Numbered from the stretch's first letter, positions 9,934-20,332 are shown. The stretch is DNA of 64,000 bases from Streptomyces bikiniensis (GCA_000716465.1 JNWL01000018.1:1-64000), one strand, 5' to 3'. Notes: a model not told the origin generated them from the letters alone. Made by a program: numbers and translations.

Positions 9934-12468
9934 CTACGCCGCGGCCGGACGCTCCGCGTCCTCGCGGTGCGCGCCGCCCCCGGAGTCGCCCTTGCGGACC
10001 GTGCAGTGGATCGAGTCGTCCACGACGTCGGCGACGATCGTGTCGCCGGGCTCGGCGTCGCCGCCGAGCAGCAGGGAGGCGACCCGGTTGTCCAGTTCGG
10101 TCTGGATGGTGCGGCGCAGCGGCCGGGCGCCGAACGCCGGCTGGTAGCCGTGGGCGACGAGGAGCTTCTTGGCCGCCTCGGTGACCTCCAGGGTCATGCC
10201 CTGCGCGTGGACGCGGTGCTTGCTGCGGTCCAGGAGGTGGTCGACGATCTCCGACAGGTCCTCCTCGGTGAGGCTGTGGAAGACGATGATGTCGTCGATG
10301 CGGTTGAGGAACTCGGGCAGGAAGCGGCCCCGCAGGTCCTCCATCAGCCGGTCCTTGAGCTCGGCCGCGTCGCCCTGGTGGTCGAGGATGCGGTGGGCGC
10401 CGATGTTGGACGTCATGATGACGACGCAGTGGCGGAAGTCGACCGTGCGGCCCTGTCCGTCCGTGAGGCGCCCGTCGTCGAGGATCTGGAGCAGGGTGTT
10501 GAAGACGTCCGGGTGCCCCTTCTCGATCTCGTCGAACAGCACCACGCTGTAGGGCTGGCGGCGGACCTTCTCGGTGAGCTGGCCGGCCTCCTCGTAGCCG
10601 ACGTACCCGGGGGGCGCCCCGACGAGCCGGGCGACCGTGTGCTTCTCCTGGAACTCGCTCATGTCGAACCGGATCATCCGGTCCTCGTCGCCGAAGAGCA
10701 GGTCGGCGAGGGTCTTGGCGAGTTCGGTCTTGCCGACGCCGGTGGGCCCGAGGAAGAGGAAGGAGCCCACGGGGCGGTTGGGGTCGCCCATCCCGGCCCG
10801 GTTGCGGCGCACGGCCTCGGAGACCGCCGTGACCGCCTCGTCCTGGCCGACGATCCTGGCGTGCATCTCCTCCTCCAGCTTGAGGAGCTTCTCCTTCTCG
10901 CCGGCGGTGAGCCGGGAGACGGGGATGCCGGTACGGCGGGACACGATGTCCGCGATGTCGCCGGCCGTGACGGAGACGACGCCTTCGCGCCGCTCCTCGA
11001 TGCCCGCGAGTTCGCCCTCCACCTCGGCGATCCGCCGCTTGAGGTCGGAGGCCTTCTCGAACTCCTCGGCGGCGACGGCCTGGTCCTTCTCGCGGCGCAG
11101 CTTGGCCAGCCTGTCCTCGCGGCTGACGACCTCGGTGGAGCGGCCGCCGCTGCGCAGCCGTACCCGGGCGCCGGCCTGGTCCATCAGGTCGATGGCCTTG
11201 TCGGGGAGGAAGCGGTCGCTGACGTAGCGGTCGGAGAGCTCCGCCGCCGCGGCGAGGGCGCCGTCGGCGAAGCGGACCCGGTGGTGCGCCTCGTACGCGT
11301 CCCGCAGCCCTTCGAGGATCTGCACGGTCTCCTCGACGGTCGGCTCGGGGATCAGGACGGGCTGGAAGCGCCGTTCGAGGGCGGCGTCCTTCTCGATGTG
11401 CTTGCGGTACTCGTCGATGGTGGTCGCGCCGACCACGTGCAGCTCGCCGCGGGCGAGGGCCGGCTTGAGCATGTTGCCGGCGTCCATGGAGCCCTCGCCG
11501 GTGGCGCCGGCGCCGACGACGGTGTGCAGCTCGTCGATGAAGAGGACGATGTCGCCCTGGGCCTCCTGGACGTCCTCGATGACCTTCTTCAGGCGCTCCT
11601 CGAACTGCCCGCGGTACTGGGCGCCGGCCACCATCCCGGAGAGGTCGAGGGAGACGACCCGCTTGTCCTTGAGGGTGTCGGGCACCTCGCCCGCCACGAT
11701 GCGCTGGGCGAGGCCCTCCACGATGGCGGTCTTGCCGACGCCGGGCTCGCCGATGAGGACCGGGTTGTTCTTGGAGCGCCGGGAGAGGATCTCGATGGTC
11801 TGCTCGATCTCCTCGGCCCGTCCGACGACGGGGTCGAGCTTCCCGGCCCTCGCCTCCTCGGTGAGGTCCCGGCCGAACTCGTCCAGGGTGGTGGCCGGCT
11901 GCTTCGGGGCGGCGGGGGTGCCCTCGCCGCCGAAGGCCGCCTGGTCCGCGGCGCCGCGCAGCTTCGAGACGTCCAGGTCCTCGGCGCGCAGGAAGCGGGA
12001 GGAGCCGGAGTCGGGGTCGCCGAGGAGGGCGCCGAGGATGTGCTCGGGGCCGATGTACGACACGCCGGAAGCCTGCGAGCGGGCGTGGGCGAGGGCGAGG
12101 GTGCGCTTGGCGGCCGGGGTGAGGCCGGGCTCCGAGGAGGGCTCGGCGGACTCCCCGGGCAGCACCTCGGCGATCCGGCTCGCGAGGTCGTCGGGGTCCA
12201 CGCCGCCCTGGGCGAGCAGTCTGCGGGAGGGGTCGACCCGGGTGGCGGCCCACAGGAGGTGCTCGGTGTCGAGGTCGGACGTGCCGTCCTCGACCGCCTT
12301 GCGGGTGGCCAGGTTGAGCAGTTCGTGCGAGGACTCCGTGAGCAGCCTTCCGATGGGGACGCGCTGCACGGCCGGGGGCGAGGAGGCCGGCGACATCCCG
12401 AAGAACCGGTTCAGCATCTCGCTGAACGGATCGGAGGAACCGAAAGGTGAACCGAACGCCATCGACAT
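9934..12468 (-). CDS. ClpC-like AAA+ chaperone (Clp ATP-binding subunit)
   Basis: This 844-residue HSP100 ATPase has two AAA+ modules. The N-terminal 60 residues are Gly/Phe/Ser-rich ([18 protein letters not shown]), followed by Clp-N repeats. Module one has Walker [14 protein letters not shown] and Walker [15 protein letters not shown]. The middle segment is short and UVR-like ([17 protein letters not shown]), as in ClpC and unlike the long ClpB coiled coil. Module two has [12 protein letters not shown] and [14 protein letters not shown]. After TSNIGAH the usual ClpC tripeptide loop (IGF/VGF/LGF) for docking ClpP is not seen; the sequence runs [16 protein letters not shown]. It may therefore act as a stand-alone unfoldase or disaggregase. 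The start is ATG at 12468 behind CTGGAG; an ATG two codons later is also possible. It lies downstream of recQ across a repeat-filled gap. Confidence 0.9.
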   Translation of the reverse strand: MSMAFGSPFGSSDPFSEMLNRFFGMSPASSPPAVQRVPIGRLLTESSHELLNLATRKAVEDGTSDLDTEHLLWAATRVDPSRRLLAQGGVDPDDLASRIAEVLPGESAEPSSEPGLTPAAKRTLALAHARSQASGVSYIGPEHILGALLGDPDSGSSRFLRAEDLDVSKLRGAADQAAFGGEGTPAAPKQPATTLDEFGRDLTEEARAGKLDPVVGRAEEIEQTIEILSRRSKNNPVLIGEPGVGKTAIVEGLAQRIVAGEVPDTLKDKRVVSLDLSGMVAGAQYRGQFEERLKKVIEDVQEAQGDIVLFIDELHTVVGAGATGEGSMDAGNMLKPALARGELHVVGATTIDEYRKHIEKDAALERRFQPVLIPEPTVEETVQILEGLRDAYEAHHRVRFADGALAAAAELSDRYVSDRFLPDKAIDLMDQAGARVRLRSGGRSTEVVSREDRLAKLRREKDQAVAAEEFEKASDLKRRIAEVEGELAGIEERREGVVSVTAGDIADIVSRRTGIPVSRLTAGEKEKLLKLEEEMHARIVGQDEAVTAVSEAVRRNRAGMGDPNRPVGSFLFLGPTGVGKTELAKTLADLLFGDEDRMIRFDMSEFQEKHTVARLVGAPPGYVGYEEAGQLTEKVRRQPYSVVLFDEIEKGHPDVFNTLLQILDDGRLTDGQGRTVDFRHCVVIMTSNIGAHRILDHQGDAAELKDRLMEDLRGRFLPEFLNRIDDIIVFHSLTEEDLSEIVDHLLDRSKHRVHAQGMTLEVTEAAKKLLVAHGYQPAFGARPLRRTIQTELDNRVASLLLGGDAEPGDTIVADVVDDSIHCTVRKGDSGGGAHREDAERPAAA

Positions 12469-12522
12469 GTCTGCTCCAGAGAAGCGCGGGGGGAATTCCT
12501 CTCACTGAAACGCCATGTCCAA

Positions 12523-12540
12523 CGCTCCGCAAACGGAGCG
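12523..12540. promoter_or_regulatory. Perfect inverted repeat upstream of clp
   Basis: CGCTCCG and CGGAGCG flank a CAAA spacer, 55 bases before the clp start. It could be an operator or a small hairpin. It does not match the HspR (HAIR) or ClgR sites as I remember them, so the regulator is not assigned. Confidence 0.45.
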
Positions 12541-12547
12541 GAGGCGG

Positions 12548-12610
12548 GGTCCGGGCCCGGATGGCCAGGGGGTCCGGGCCCGGATGGCCAGGGGGTCCGG
12601 GCCCGAACGG
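12548..12610. repeat. 23-bp tandem repeat, about 2.7 copies
   Basis: Units start at 12548, 12571 and 12594. The first two are identical (GGTCCGGGCCCGG followed by ATGGCCAGGG) and the third diverges after GGTCCGGGCCCG. It is in the clp-recQ intergenic region. Confidence 0.85.
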
Positions 12611-12640
12611 ACCGGGGCCTCACCGCGGAACAGGTACGGG

Positions 12641-12880
12641 GTGAACGCAGGTCCGAGTCCGGTACGGACGCAGGCCCGGGCCCGGTACGGACGCAGGCCC
12701 GAGTCCGGTGCGCGGACGCAGGCCCGGGCCCTGTGCGCGGACGCAGGTCCGAGTCCTGTACGGGCGCGGTACGGACGCGATGCCCGGGTCCGGTGCGCGG
12801 ACGCAGGCCCGAACGCGAGACGGACACAGGCTCGGGCGCGGGACGGACACAGGCCCGGACGCCGGATGGACGCGGGGCCC
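12641..12880. repeat. Degenerate 23-25 bp tandem repeat array, about 9 units
   Basis: Units begin with GGACGCAGGCCCG or the variants GGACGCAGGTCCG and GGACACAGGCTCG, followed by AGTCCGGTAC or GGGCCCGGTGCGC. Unit types partly alternate (GAGTCC against GGGCCC), as if a double unit had been amplified. The array fills the gap between recQ and clp; read in either direction it gives only Pro/Arg-rich shadow peptides. There are no unique spacers, so it is not a CRISPR array. Confidence 0.85.
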
Positions 12881-13001
12881 CGGCCTGGAACCGACGCGGG
12901 TCCCGTGTCCGGCTTCGCCATGACCCGCTCCCACGACCGCGGGGGCTGCGCCGGCGCGCCCCGCGGCCCGGGTGGGCGTCCCCGACGCCCCTCCTGCTCC
13001 T

Positions 13002-15053
13002 CTACTCCTGCTCCTCCTCGTCCCACGGCGGTTCGAGCTCGTCGAAGTCGAAGGGCGGTTCCTCGTCGTACGGGGCGGCGGGTGGGGTCACGGGCGCCGC
13101 GGCCGTCCGGGCGGGAACGGCCGGGGCAGTCGACGCCGGGGCGGGAGCGGCCGGAGCCGGGGCGCTTCCGGACGGCGCCGGGTCCTGTCCGGCCGGGGCG
13201 GCGCCGCCGGCCTCCGCCAGCGTCTCCAGGACGCCCTCGGCGTACTTGGCCAGCTTGGCCTCGCCGACCCCGCCGACGGTGCCCAGCTCCTCGACCGTGG
13301 TGGGGAGCAGGGTCGCGATCTCCCGCAGGGTCGCGTCGTGGAAGACGACGTACGCCGGGACGCCCTGCTCGCGGGCGGTCGCGGCCCGCCAGGCGCGGAG
13401 CGCCTCGAAGACCGGCACGGCCTCGGCCGGCAGGTCGACCGGGACGCGGGCGCCCTTGCCGGAGCGGCTCCCGGGCTCCTTCCGGGCCGGGGCGACCGCC
13501 TTCTCCTTGCGCATCTGGACGGTGCGGCGGCCGCCCAGGACCTCGCCGCTCTGCTCGGTGAGGACGAGCGTCCCGTAGTCCCCCTCGACCGCGATCAGCC
13601 CCTGGGCGAGGAGCTGGCGGACGATCCCGCGCCACTCGGCGGTGCCCAGGTCGGAGCCGACGCCGAAGACCGAGAGGGCGTCGTGATCGAACTGGATGAC
13701 CTTGGCCGTCCGCTTGCCCTGGAGGATGTCGATGATCTGGCCGGCGCCGAACTTCTGGCGCCGCTCCTTCGCGAGCCGCCACACCGTGGAGAGCAGCTTC
13801 TGCGCGGCGACCGTGCCGTCCCAGGACTCGGCCGGGGTCAGGCAGGTGTCGCAGTTGCCGCAGGGCTCGCCCTTCTGCCCGAAGTACTCCAGGAGGCGCA
13901 CCCGGCGGCAGTCGACGGTCTCGCAGAGCGCCAGCATGGCGTCCAGGTGCATGGCGAGGCTCCGCCGGTGCTGCTCGTCGCCCTCGGAGGAGTCGATGAG
14001 CTTGCGCTGCTGGACCACGTCCTGGAGGCCGTAGGCCAGCCACGCCGTGGCCGGCTCGCCGTCGCGGCCCGCGCGGCCGGTCTCCTGGTAGTAGCCCTCG
14101 ACGGACTTCGGCAGGTCGAGGTGGGCCACGAACCGCACGTCCGGCTTGTCGATGCCCATGCCGAAGGCGATCGTCGCCACCACGACGACCCCGTCCTCGC
14201 GCAGGAAGCGGGCCTGGTTCGCGGCGCGCGTGCGGGCGTCCATGCCGGCGTGGTACGGCACGGCGTCGACGCCCTGCTCCACCAGGAGCGCGGCCGTCTT
14301 CTCGACGGAGGACCGCGAGAGGCAGTAGACGACTCCGGCGTCCCCGGCGTGCTCGGTCCTGATCAGCTCCAGGAGCTGCTTGAACGGGTTGTTCTTGGGG
14401 ACGATGCGGTACTGGATGTTCGGCCGGTCGAAGCCGGCGACGAAGTGCCGGGCGTCCTCCAGGCCCAGCCGCTTCGCGATCTCGGCGTGGGTGGCCTCGG
14501 TGGCCGTCGCCGTCAGGGCGATCCGCGGCACCTTCGGCCACCGCTCGTGCAGCATGGACAGGGCCAGGTAGTCGGGCCGGAAGTCGTGGCCCCACTGGGC
14601 GACGCAGTGCGCCTCGTCGATCGCGAAGAGCGACACCCGGCCCCGGTCCAGGAGCCGCTGCGTGCCCTCGGTCCGCAGCCGCTCGGGGGCCAGGTAGAGC
14701 AGGTCCAGCTCGTCCGCGAGGAACGCCTGCTCGACGGCCTGCCGCTCGTACGGGTCCTGCGTGGAGTTCAGGAACCCGGCCCGCACCCCGAGGGCCCGCA
14801 GCGCGTCCACCTGGTCCTGCATGAGCGCGATGAGGGGCGAGATCACGATGCCCGTGCCGTCTCTGACCAGGGCCGGGATCTGGTAGCAGAGCGACTTGCC
14901 GCCGCCGGTCGGCATCAGCACGAGGGCGTCGCCGCCGCCGACGACCTGCTCGATGATCTCCTGCTGCTCCCCGCGGAAGGAGCTGTAGCCGAAGACACGG
15001 TGGAGCACCCGGGCGGGCTCGGAGATCTCTGGGGAAGCGTCGGAGAGGACCAT
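13002..15053 (-). CDS. recQ: ATP-dependent DNA helicase RecQ
   Basis: This 3'-5' DNA helicase (683 residues) acts in recombination repair. From the chosen ATG at 15053 ([11 protein letters not shown]) it shows the Q/0 motif [12 protein letters not shown], Walker [17 protein letters not shown] box [15 protein letters not shown] and TATAT (helicase lobe 1), lobe 2 with [20 protein letters not shown], the zinc-binding RecQ-Ct Cys set (CETVDC, then CGNCDTC), the winged helix, and one HRDC domain (about residues 550-625). A Pro/Ala-rich acidic tail ends in DEEEQE. The frame runs 60 codons upstream, but that part is arginine/glycine-rich and holds two DnaA-box-like sequences. The ribosome site is weak. 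Confidence 0.95.
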   Translation of the reverse strand: MVLSDASPEISEPARVLHRVFGYSSFRGEQQEIIEQVVGGGDALVLMPTGGGKSLCYQIPALVRDGTGIVISPLIALMQDQVDALRALGVRAGFLNSTQDPYERQAVEQAFLADELDLLYLAPERLRTEGTQRLLDRGRVSLFAIDEAHCVAQWGHDFRPDYLALSMLHERWPKVPRIALTATATEATHAEIAKRLGLEDARHFVAGFDRPNIQYRIVPKNNPFKQLLELIRTEHAGDAGVVYCLSRSSVEKTAALLVEQGVDAVPYHAGMDARTRAANQARFLREDGVVVVATIAFGMGIDKPDVRFVAHLDLPKSVEGYYQETGRAGRDGEPATAWLAYGLQDVVQQRKLIDSSEGDEQHRRSLAMHLDAMLALCETVDCRRVRLLEYFGQKGEPCGNCDTCLTPAESWDGTVAAQKLLSTVWRLAKERRQKFGAGQIIDILQGKRTAKVIQFDHDALSVFGVGSDLGTAEWRGIVRQLLAQGLIAVEGDYGTLVLTEQSGEVLGGRRTVQMRKEKAVAPARKEPGSRSGKGARVPVDLPAEAVPVFEALRAWRAATAREQGVPAYVVFHDATLREIATLLPTTVEELGTVGGVGEAKLAKYAEGVLETLAEAGGAAPAGQDPAPSGSAPAPAAPAPASTAPAVPARTAAAPVTPPAAPYDEEPPFDFDELEPPWDEEEQE

Positions 15054-15104
15054 TCGTGAAGCGTATCCGTCCGCGCCGACACCCCGGTCCCGTCCGCCGC
15101 AACC

Positions 15105-15148
15105 TGTGGACAACCCGGCCCGCCCGGCTCCCGACAGCCTGTGGAAAA
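15105..15148 (-). promoter_or_regulatory. Two DnaA-box-like nonamers upstream of recQ
   Basis: On the minus strand the nonamers are TTGTCCACA (15105-15113), which I recall as the preferred Streptomyces DnaA box, and TTTTCCACA (15140-15148), in the same orientation with starts 35 bases apart. They lie in the 121-base gap before recQ, just upstream of its proposed start. Confidence 0.5.
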
Positions 15149-15174
15149 CCCTCCCGGACCGGCCCGGCGGCCCT

Positions 15175-17052
15175 TCATCGACGCAGGTCGGCCCCCTTCC
15201 GGGCGCCACCCCGGACATCGCCCCGGATGTCATTCCCGGTGTCGTCCCCGGTGTCGTCGAGGAAGCCGCCCGACTGGTGCTGCCACAGCTTGGCGTAGGC
15301 GCCGTCCGCGTCGAGCAGCGCCTGGTGCGTCCCCTGCTCCACGATCCGGCCCCGGTCGAGGACCACGAGCCGGTCCATCCCGGCCACCGTGCTCAACCGG
15401 TGGGCGACGACGAGCGCGGTCCGCCCCTCCATGAGGCGCCACAACGCCTCCTGGACGAGGACCTCGCTCTCGGAGTCCAGGGCGCTGGTGGCCTCGTCGA
15501 GAAGGAGGACCGGGGCGTCGCGCAGGATCGCCCGGGCGAGGGCGACCCGCTGGCGCTGGCCCCCGGAGAGCTTCACGCCCCGCTCGCCCACCATGGTGTC
15601 GAAGCCGTCGGGGAGCGCGTCGGTGAACTCCGTGACGTGGGCCGCCTCGGCCGCGCGCCGGATCTCGGCCTCGGTGGCGTCCGGCCGGGCGAAGGCGATG
15701 TTGTCCCGCAGGCTCCGGTGGAACATCGCCGGGTCCTGCGGCACGTAGGCGATCATGCTGCGCAGGTCGGCCTGGCGCAGCCGGCTGATGTCCTGCCCGC
15801 CGATGAGGATCCGGCCCCCGTCGACGTCCGCCATCCGCAGCAGCAGCCGGGTGAGGGTGGTCTTCCCGCCGCCGGACCTGCCGACGAAGCCGACCTTCGT
15901 CCCGCCGGGCACGTCCAGGTCGAGCCCTTCGAAGAGGGGCTTCGCGCCCGCGTGGGCGAAGGTGACCTTCTCGAAGCGGACGCCCGCCCCCCGGGGTGCC
16001 AGCGGCTCCGGGACCTCCGGGTCGAGCACGGTGGGCGGTTCGAGGAGCAGTTCGGTGAACTGCCCCGCCTCCGTCATCGCGCTCTCCATGCGCCGGTAGA
16101 TCTGGTTGAACTCGAACATGATCCGGGTGGCGTTGGAGTAGTAGGTGAAGGCCACGATGACGGCCTCCACGCCGTGCTCTCCCCCGCCGAGGGTGACGGC
16201 GAGGACGAGCCCGAGGACGTTCGTCAGGACGGACATCGGAGCGACCAGGGTGTCGATGCGCAGATTGCCGTAGTCCCAGGACCGCAGGGTGAGCCGCCGC
16301 GACTCCGCGACGCGGGAGCGGTGCTCGGCGGCCTCCCGGTCCTCGGCGGCGAACGCCCGGACCGTGTCCATGTTCGTCAGGCTGTCGGCGACGTGGCCCG
16401 ACACCCGGGCGATGGCCTGTTCGCGCCGGGCGACGAGCGCCTGGCGGCGCCGGACCAGCGGGGCGACGCACACGCCCGTGAAGGCGATCAGCGCCAGGAG
16501 GCCGACGACGAGCAGCGGGTCGTACTGCCAGAGCACCACCGAGGCGAAGAGCAGCGGCACGACGTTGCCCATGACCGAGAAGGTCAGCGTGTCGACGAAG
16601 ACCTCGAAGCGGGAGGCGAAGCTGAGGACCCGCTTGGTCAGCGAGCCGGCGAAGTTGTCGTGGAAGAACGAGGAGTCCTTGGCGAACAGTTCGTCCATGC
16701 CGACGACGTACAGGTGCTCGATTCCCCGGGCTTCCACGCGGTGCAGACAGTGCAGTCCGACGCGCCACAGCGCCTCGCCGAGCAGCAGCACCCCGGCGAA
16801 CCCGAGGACGTACGGGAGGTGTGCGCCGATGCCCTCGGCGCCGGCGGCGGTGTCGTCCCCGGCGACCTGTCCGACGAGCTTGGCGACGACGAGCGGCGCG
16901 ATGTAGAAGACGCCGATGTTGCCGAGTGCGGGCAGCAGCATGGCCGGCGCGGTCAGCCATCGCAGACGGAGCAGTTCCCGTCCGTAGTGGCGCAGCGCGA
17001 GGAGCGTCGAACCCTTGGACGGTAATCCTTCGCGCGTTTCAGGTGATCCCAT
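15175..17052 (-). CDS. ABC transporter, fused permease and ATPase
   Basis: This half-size ABC exporter (625 residues) consists of an N-terminal ABC transporter type-1 membrane domain with about six helices (residues about 40-330) and a C-terminal nucleotide-binding domain. Walker A is [15 protein letters not shown] (about 388), the signature [15 protein letters not shown] (about 495), Walker [13 protein letters not shown], and the H-loop His in VVAHRLSTV. The start is ATG at 17052 behind AAAGGGGG. The cargo is unknown: lipid, drug or peptide export are all possible. Such half-transporters work as dimers; no second half-transporter is adjacent, so a homodimer is likely. Confidence 0.9.
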   Translation of the reverse strand: MGSPETREGLPSKGSTLLALRHYGRELLRLRWLTAPAMLLPALGNIGVFYIAPLVVAKLVGQVAGDDTAAGAEGIGAHLPYVLGFAGVLLLGEALWRVGLHCLHRVEARGIEHLYVVGMDELFAKDSSFFHDNFAGSLTKRVLSFASRFEVFVDTLTFSVMGNVVPLLFASVVLWQYDPLLVVGLLALIAFTGVCVAPLVRRRQALVARREQAIARVSGHVADSLTNMDTVRAFAAEDREAAEHRSRVAESRRLTLRSWDYGNLRIDTLVAPMSVLTNVLGLVLAVTLGGGEHGVEAVIVAFTYYSNATRIMFEFNQIYRRMESAMTEAGQFTELLLEPPTVLDPEVPEPLAPRGAGVRFEKVTFAHAGAKPLFEGLDLDVPGGTKVGFVGRSGGGKTTLTRLLLRMADVDGGRILIGGQDISRLRQADLRSMIAYVPQDPAMFHRSLRDNIAFARPDATEAEIRRAAEAAHVTEFTDALPDGFDTMVGERGVKLSGGQRQRVALARAILRDAPVLLLDEATSALDSESEVLVQEALWRLMEGRTALVVAHRLSTVAGMDRLVVLDRGRIVEQGTHQALLDADGAYAKLWQHQSGGFLDDTGDDTGNDIRGDVRGGARKGADLRR

Positions 17053-17235
17053 GCCCAACCCCCTTTCTGTCGTGCTGAAGGTGGGGAACGGGAGTATTCC
17101 GCGCAAACGTCTCCGTGGTCCACGTGTTTTCCGCGGCCTCCGGGAGCCGGAGCAACCCGTGGCGGCCGCGTCGCGTCCTTCCGGACAGGACCCGCCGCCG
17201 CCCGGCGGCCACCGACCCAGGAGCCAGGACATCCC

Positions 17236-17487
17236 ATGAGCGACAAGGCCCGGACCCTCTTCGACGCGCTCGACCTCGACCGGGACGGCACCCTGACCCG
17301 TACGGAGGTCATCGACGCCCTGCGGTCCAAGGGCCCCACGCTGGCCGCGCGGGGCGTGATCCCCTTCTGGGGCGTGGGGACCGACGACGACTCGTCGGCC
17401 CTGTTCGACGAGGCCGACGTGAACGGCGACCGCGTGCTGTCCTTCGAGGAGTTCGCGACGCTGGTGAACCGGCGCTTCGGCTGGTGA
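17236..17487 (+). CDS. Small EF-hand calcium-binding protein
   Basis: This 83-residue cytosolic protein has two EF-hands. The first loop is DLDRDGTLTRTE, with acidic or oxygen ligands at positions 1, 3, 5 and 12; the second is DVNGDRVLSFEE, where the usual Gly at position 6 is Arg. The family is common in Streptomyces and thought to buffer or sense calcium. ATG at 17236 follows an AGGAGCCAGGA site. It is a single gene with a terminator 2 bases after its stop. Confidence 0.9.
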   Translation: MSDKARTLFDALDLDRDGTLTRTEVIDALRSKGPTLAARGVIPFWGVGTDDDSSALFDEADVNGDRVLSFEEFATLVNRRFGW

Positions 17488-17488
17488 G

Positions 17489-17512
17489 CCCCGGGCCGTC
17501 GCCGGCCCGGGG
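17489..17512. terminator. Hairpin terminator, bidirectional
   Basis: A 10-bp perfect stem CCCCGGGCCG / CGGCCCGGGG encloses a TCGC loop between two convergent genes. Confidence 0.6.
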
Positions 17513-17531
17513 ACGAGCGGATCGGGACGGG

Positions 17532-17828
17532 TCAGACGGAGACGGCGGGGAGCACGCCGGTGACCGGGGCGGCCAGGTCGGTGAGCTGGTGGAGCTGCTG
17601 GAGGTCGTGGATCCGGTCGAGCCCGCCCAGCTGCTCGGAGATGCCGGGGAGCTGGGCGGCCTGGTCCTCGGGGAGGCCGGTCGCCGCGAGGGAGTCGAGC
17701 TCGGTGACCGGGTTGATCGGCGGCCCGAGCGGACCGGCGGCGGGGGCGGCGCTCGCCGCGGACGCGCCCAGGCACGAGAAGGCGGCGGCGACGGCGAGGA
17801 CGGAGGAGATGCGTCGTGCTGAGGTCAT
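17532..17828 (-). CDS. Small secreted protein of unknown function
   Basis: This is 98 residues from ATG at 17828 (MTSARRISSVLAVAAA), preceded by GTGAGGGC. A signal peptide ends near ASA-APAAG, leaving about 70 mature residues rich in Leu, Gln and Asp (QAAQLPGISEQLGGL, then HDLQQLHQLTDL). There are no cysteines in the mature part and no domain I recognise; it resembles short streptomycete cell-surface peptides only in general character. Confidence 0.7.
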   Translation of the reverse strand: MTSARRISSVLAVAAAFSCLGASAASAAPAAGPLGPPINPVTELDSLAATGLPEDQAAQLPGISEQLGGLDRIHDLQQLHQLTDLAAPVTGVLPAVSV

Positions 17829-17994
17829 GCCCTCACCAACGCGTCCGGCCCGGCGGCGGACACGGCCGACCCCGTTCCCACCGCTCGAACGGGGGTCCGC
17901 CGTGGAAGTCGAGGGGCGAGGAAAGCGAAGGGACTGGTTCATGGAAGATGAGAAGGAAGCCCCTTCATGGCCTCGCCCGGGACGACCGTAGCAC

Positions 17995-20169
17995 TCAGGC
18001 GGGGATCAGGTCGCGCAGGTTTTCCGGGGTGAACACGCGGGCGCCCGGAGGCAGTCCGGCGGGGCGTTCCAGACCGATGTACGTGACGGGGCCGTCCGGC
18101 ACGGGCGTCGCACCGTCCCACACGGTCGTCGCCACGGCGTCCCGCGCCATCAGGTCCACGAGGTGGCGGACCGTCAGCGGGGTACGGGCGAGCAGCTCCC
18201 GGAGCAGGACCGCGACCGACGCCCGGTTCTCCTCGACGCTGTTCGCCGACGGGCGGCCCTTGAGGTACAGGTGCAGCCAGCGCGCGTGCCAGTGGCCGTC
18301 GTCGTCCCGTTCGAACGCGAGCGGCAGCGCGACCCGGCCGGGGCCGCGCAGGTCCGACTTCATGCGGACGGTGCGCGGCTCGAACGGGCGCCCCTTCTGC
18401 TCGGCGTCGCGCAGCATGAAGCCGAAGAACGACTCCTCGACCTCCTCGAAGCCCTCGCCGGCGTAGATGTTCACCTGCGGGACGACGTAGGTGCCGCGCA
18501 CGGCGCCGAGCCGCAGGTCGATGAATTCCGAGGCGCCCTCGGGGGCGTCGGTGATGTCGCCCGAGTGGGCGCCCTCGACGTCGGCGAGGGCGGTGTACGA
18601 GAGCCAGGTGACGGTCCGGTGGTCGGCGTCCAGGACGAGGGCCGAGAGATCGTAGTCGGTGGTGCGGGCCGTCTGCTTCCAGTACGTGAAGAAGCGCAGC
18701 AGTTCGCCCTCCACCGGTGAGACGGAGCCGCGCGGCAGGACGCCGAGGCCGTCTGCGGTGGCCCGGCCGCTGAGCGGGAGCGCCACGTCCAGGACGGCGG
18801 GGTCGACGAGCAGCCGGCCCGGGGCGGGGAGCCGGCGCCGGGTCTCGGCGTCGAGGGCGGCGCACAGGCGCTCGCGCACGGCGGCCGGCAGCGGGGGCCT
18901 GGTGTCGGCGGTGGTCCAGGCGCCGCCGAACCGGTTGACGAAGATCCGGCGCTTCCCGCCCTCGTCCGTCCGGTTCCGGACGTGCTCGCGGAGGGAGAGG
19001 ACGACGCGGCCGGACACCTGGGGGAGGACCCGCTCGCACGCGGTGACGACGGCCTCCAGCTCCCCGGGGCCCTCCGCCGTGCGCAGGAGCCGGTCCAGGG
19101 CGCGCAGGAGCCGGCCGGGGGCCGAGGTCAGGAGTTCGGCCGCGCCGGTGACGTCGCCCCGGCCGAGCAGCGCCTCCACCCGGCTGTCGAAGGAGGGGGC
19201 CGCCTTCTCGCCGCGGGCGACGGCGAAGACCTCGGCGGCGTGCGGCCACCGGGGGTACTCGTGCGGGTGCAGCCGCTCGCCCAGGCGCTTCCAGGCCTCG
19301 CGGTGCGCGGGGACGTCGGCGAGCTTGGCGGGGCTCGCGGCGACGACGGCGTCCAGGCCGCCGAGCAGGGCGCGGCGGACCGGCCGGGACAGGGCGCGGA
19401 AGCGGGTCGGTTCCCGCAGGGTGACGTCGCCGCCGGCGAGCGCGCAGGCCAGGCGGAGCACGTCGGTGACGGTGTCCAGGAGCGGGTCGGCGCCGGCCGC
19501 GAGGCGGGCCCGGTTGACGACGGTGCGGACCTCCCTGACCGGGATCTCCTCGGGCTGGGGCCCGTCGGCGCGGTGTCCGGCGAGGAGCGCGAGGTCGCGC
19601 AGGTGGTCGTCGCCGAGCGGGGTGGTGGTTCCGGCCAGGGACAGGTAGAGGGCGGTGACCTCCTCGTCGAGCGGCCGGCCGGGGTGCAGGACGGTCAGGC
19701 GGTCGCCCGCGGCGGCGATCAGCTCGTCGTGGGCGGCGAGCATCTCCTCGTAGGTGTGCCGGTACGTGCCGTACGACGGCAGGTCGAGCAGGTTCAGGAC
19801 GCCGGTGCGCAGCCGCTCGGCCACGGTCCTGCGCGCGGAGGGGTCGGCGAGCGCCTCGGCGAGGCACTGCGCCCAGAAGTCGCGGGTGTCGGGCACGCCG
19901 GCCGGGAAGTCCTTGAAGCAGGGGTTGTGCCGGACGTGGTCTCCGACCAGTTCCCGGACGGCGTCCAGGGCACGGGCGGCGGTCGCGCGGACCGTCTCCC
20001 CGGCGAGGCCGGAGAGGGCTGCGAGGAGGTCGGCCGAGAGTTTGAATCCCACGGACATCAGGGCGGCGTCGAGCTGCCGGGCCGCCGCGGCGCCGTCTCC
20101 GGCGGGGCCGGCCGGGACGGGGAGGCGACGGGTGTGCCGGACGACCAGATGTTCGAGGGTGTGGTCCAT
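17995..20169 (-). CDS. Large protein with TerD-like C-terminal domain (SCO0854-like)
   Basis: This is a cytoplasmic protein of about 724 residues. The start is uncertain: ATG at 20169 (MDHTLEHLV) or ATG at 20205; neither has a strong ribosome site. The first two-thirds are helical without recognised motifs. Residues about 500-595 look TerD-like: DYDLSALVLDAD, WLSYTAL, HSGDITDAPEGASEFIDL, then VNIYAGEGFEEVEESFFGF. I tentatively link it to proteins annotated as the MXAN_6230/SCO0854 RING-domain family, but no Cys/His RING cluster is visible at the N terminus here. TerD-fold proteins bind calcium and belong to stress or tellurite-resistance systems; no other ter genes are adjacent. Function unknown. 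Confidence 0.7.
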   Translation of the reverse strand: MDHTLEHLVVRHTRRLPVPAGPAGDGAAAARQLDAALMSVGFKLSADLLAALSGLAGETVRATAARALDAVRELVGDHVRHNPCFKDFPAGVPDTRDFWAQCLAEALADPSARRTVAERLRTGVLNLLDLPSYGTYRHTYEEMLAAHDELIAAAGDRLTVLHPGRPLDEEVTALYLSLAGTTTPLGDDHLRDLALLAGHRADGPQPEEIPVREVRTVVNRARLAAGADPLLDTVTDVLRLACALAGGDVTLREPTRFRALSRPVRRALLGGLDAVVAASPAKLADVPAHREAWKRLGERLHPHEYPRWPHAAEVFAVARGEKAAPSFDSRVEALLGRGDVTGAAELLTSAPGRLLRALDRLLRTAEGPGELEAVVTACERVLPQVSGRVVLSLREHVRNRTDEGGKRRIFVNRFGGAWTTADTRPPLPAAVRERLCAALDAETRRRLPAPGRLLVDPAVLDVALPLSGRATADGLGVLPRGSVSPVEGELLRFFTYWKQTARTTDYDLSALVLDADHRTVTWLSYTALADVEGAHSGDITDAPEGASEFIDLRLGAVRGTYVVPQVNIYAGEGFEEVEESFFGFMLRDAEQKGRPFEPRTVRMKSDLRGPGRVALPLAFERDDDGHWHARWLHLYLKGRPSANSVEENRASVAVLLRELLARTPLTVRHLVDLMARDAVATTVWDGATPVPDGPVTYIGLERPAGLPPGARVFTPENLRDLIPA

Positions 20170-20332
20170 TCCGGCATACTGCCGCTCTTCGGCACGCACG
20201 TGCATGCGGTTTTCGCCCGGGGCCGGGGTGCGTGCGCCGGGATCGGAATCGGACGGTTGGCGCGCGGGATTCCGGGAACCCGCTTAACGTGACCGAAGTA
20301 CCCCAGTCGACCAGAAAAGGGGCGTATCAGTC

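Noticed and set aside
9967..12450. 827-codon plus-strand frame opposite clp
   Set aside because: Asp/Val/Leu/Gly-rich shadow with no ribosome site; the minus strand encodes both AAA+ modules.
12641..12880. Possible CRISPR array
   Set aside because: The units are directly tandem with no unique spacers and drift in sequence; no cas genes are present.
12502..15102. 866-codon minus-strand frame through recQ and the repeats
   Set aside because: Different frame from the true RecQ; it only reads Arg/Pro-rich shadow and repeat-derived peptide.
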